Positions 5,711 to 6,029 of a DNA stretch of 6,029 bases are shown in pieces. The notes beneath the pieces were generated by a model. That model made no database searches. It saw nothing but the letters and a program-made list of their open reading frames with translations, and had not been told where the DNA came from. Position numbers and translations under genes: made by a program. The DNA is from Chlamydiota bacterium (GTDB lineage: Bacteria; Chlamydiota; Chlamydiia; Chlamydiales; Rhabdochlamydiaceae): positions 1 through 6,029 of the forward strand of contig JAHFTN010000092.1 in NCBI GenBank assembly GCA_023269365.1, in the 5' to 3' direction. Numbering within the stretch: position 1 is the stretch's first letter; every line of letters begins with the position of its first letter.

Positions 5711-6029
5711 TGACGATTGTCTCCATGATAGGTTTTAAAATCTTCTCGACACGAAATAATTTAGCATATTCAAAGAGTTTTTCGAGATTTGTTTTTCTAC
5801 TGTGCCAATACATTTTCAGAGCTTCTAGGACGACATCCATTCCGATTTTATTGCGAAATTTAACGCAATCAACGAGAGTTTTTTCAACGTCAAAGATCAT
5901 AACAGTACACCCATCTATGGAATGTTCCTGAACTCCCGTGCTTAATAGTTTTTGGCTGTACCAGAAATAACGCATAGGTGGATGAGAAATCGCAGGCTTG
6001 TGTGCTTGGCTTGGCAATGCAACATAAAC
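5703..6029 (-). CDS. abiEi: AbiEi-family antitoxin/regulator, 5' end outside window
   Basis: AbiEi is the partner of AbiEii: an N-terminal winged helix represses the operon and a C-terminal domain neutralises the toxin. Only the C-terminal 108 residues are visible, open to the window edge, beginning VYVALPSQAHKPAISHPP. Family-typical blocks are PMRYFWYS, GVQEHSIDGCTVMIFDVEKT, and LVDCVKFRNKIGMDVVLEAL, ending METIVSG with TAA at 5703-5705. A TTG at 6017 is in frame but lies inside the conserved domain, so it is not the start. The family is about 190-200 residues, so roughly 90 lie beyond the window. No damage is seen. The stop overlaps the abiEii GTG start by 8 bases, implying translational coupling. 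Whether the gene is still selected with its toxin truncated is open. Confidence 0.8.
   Translation of the reverse strand, partial: VYVALPSQAHKPAISHPPMRYFWYSQKLLSTGVQEHSIDGCTVMIFDVEKTLVDCVKFRNKIGMDVVLEALKMYWHSRKTNLEKLFEYAKLFRVEKILKPIMETIVSG

Larger units (their letters stand above)
4765..6029. mobile_element. Decayed genomic island behind tRNA-Phe (right end outside window)
   Basis: Immediately after tRNA-Phe the content changes from housekeeping genes to fragments of mobile or accessory genes: an integrase start pointing away from the tRNA, an unknown ORF fragment, a truncated GNAT acetyltransferase, and an AbiE toxin-antitoxin pair with a truncated toxin. A tRNA target followed by an integrase is the classical layout of an integrated island. 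No second copy of the tRNA 3' end was seen in the window, so the far boundary is unknown. The element cannot be active by itself, since the integrase is only a stub. Confidence 0.55.

Noticed and set aside
5665..5931. Plus-strand frame antisense to abiEi/abiEii
   Set aside because: The minus-strand frames carry the conserved AbiE motifs.
4765..6029. CRISPR array or insertion-sequence ends
   Set aside because: No regularly spaced direct repeats, no transposase motif, and no terminal inverted repeats bounding a gene.

Overview
The window most likely comes from a member of the Chlamydiae, and the mobile cargo on the right suggests an amoeba- or environment-associated lineage rather than a human-pathogenic Chlamydia. 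Ribosomal proteins S12 and S7 and elongation factor G read like chlamydial versions (for example the S12 stretch KVAWVRLSNGQEVIAYIGG). The order rpsL-rpsG-fusA with a divergent tail-specific protease is also the one I remember from Chlamydia trachomatis. The lineage call rests on remembered family sequences, not on a search.

Left part (1-2477, minus strand): a 'str' translation operon, rpsL, then rpsG, then fusA, with fusA running off the left edge. A 128-base gap with three potential hairpins lies between rpsL and rpsG. This is where E. coli has its S7 autoregulatory site. rpsG and fusA are only 6 bases apart.

Middle (2478-4764): a divergent intergenic region with a 36-base A/T-only block is followed by a complete periplasmic tail-specific protease (tsp/prc type; PDZ plus S41 domain with an intact Ser-Lys pair) on the plus strand. 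Next comes a tRNA-Phe (GAA) gene without encoded CCA.

Right part (4765-6029): a decayed mobile island appears to be inserted behind tRNA-Phe. About 200 bases of closely packed hairpins lead to the first 25 codons of a phage-type integrase. After that come an unrecognised C-terminal ORF fragment, the N-terminal part of a GNAT acetyltransferase, and, facing it, an AbiE-type (type IV) toxin-antitoxin pair. The AbiEii toxin is cut after its first catalytic motif; the AbiEi antitoxin runs off the right edge and looks intact as far as it goes. The GNAT and AbiEii fragments meet tail to tail, as if one deletion removed both 3' ends. This part is visibly richer in A+T than the housekeeping part.

There is no clear previously undescribed functional system. 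The most interesting items are the island wreckage at tRNA-Phe, the unknown ORF coupled to the GNAT gene, and the run of hairpins between the tRNA and the integrase start.
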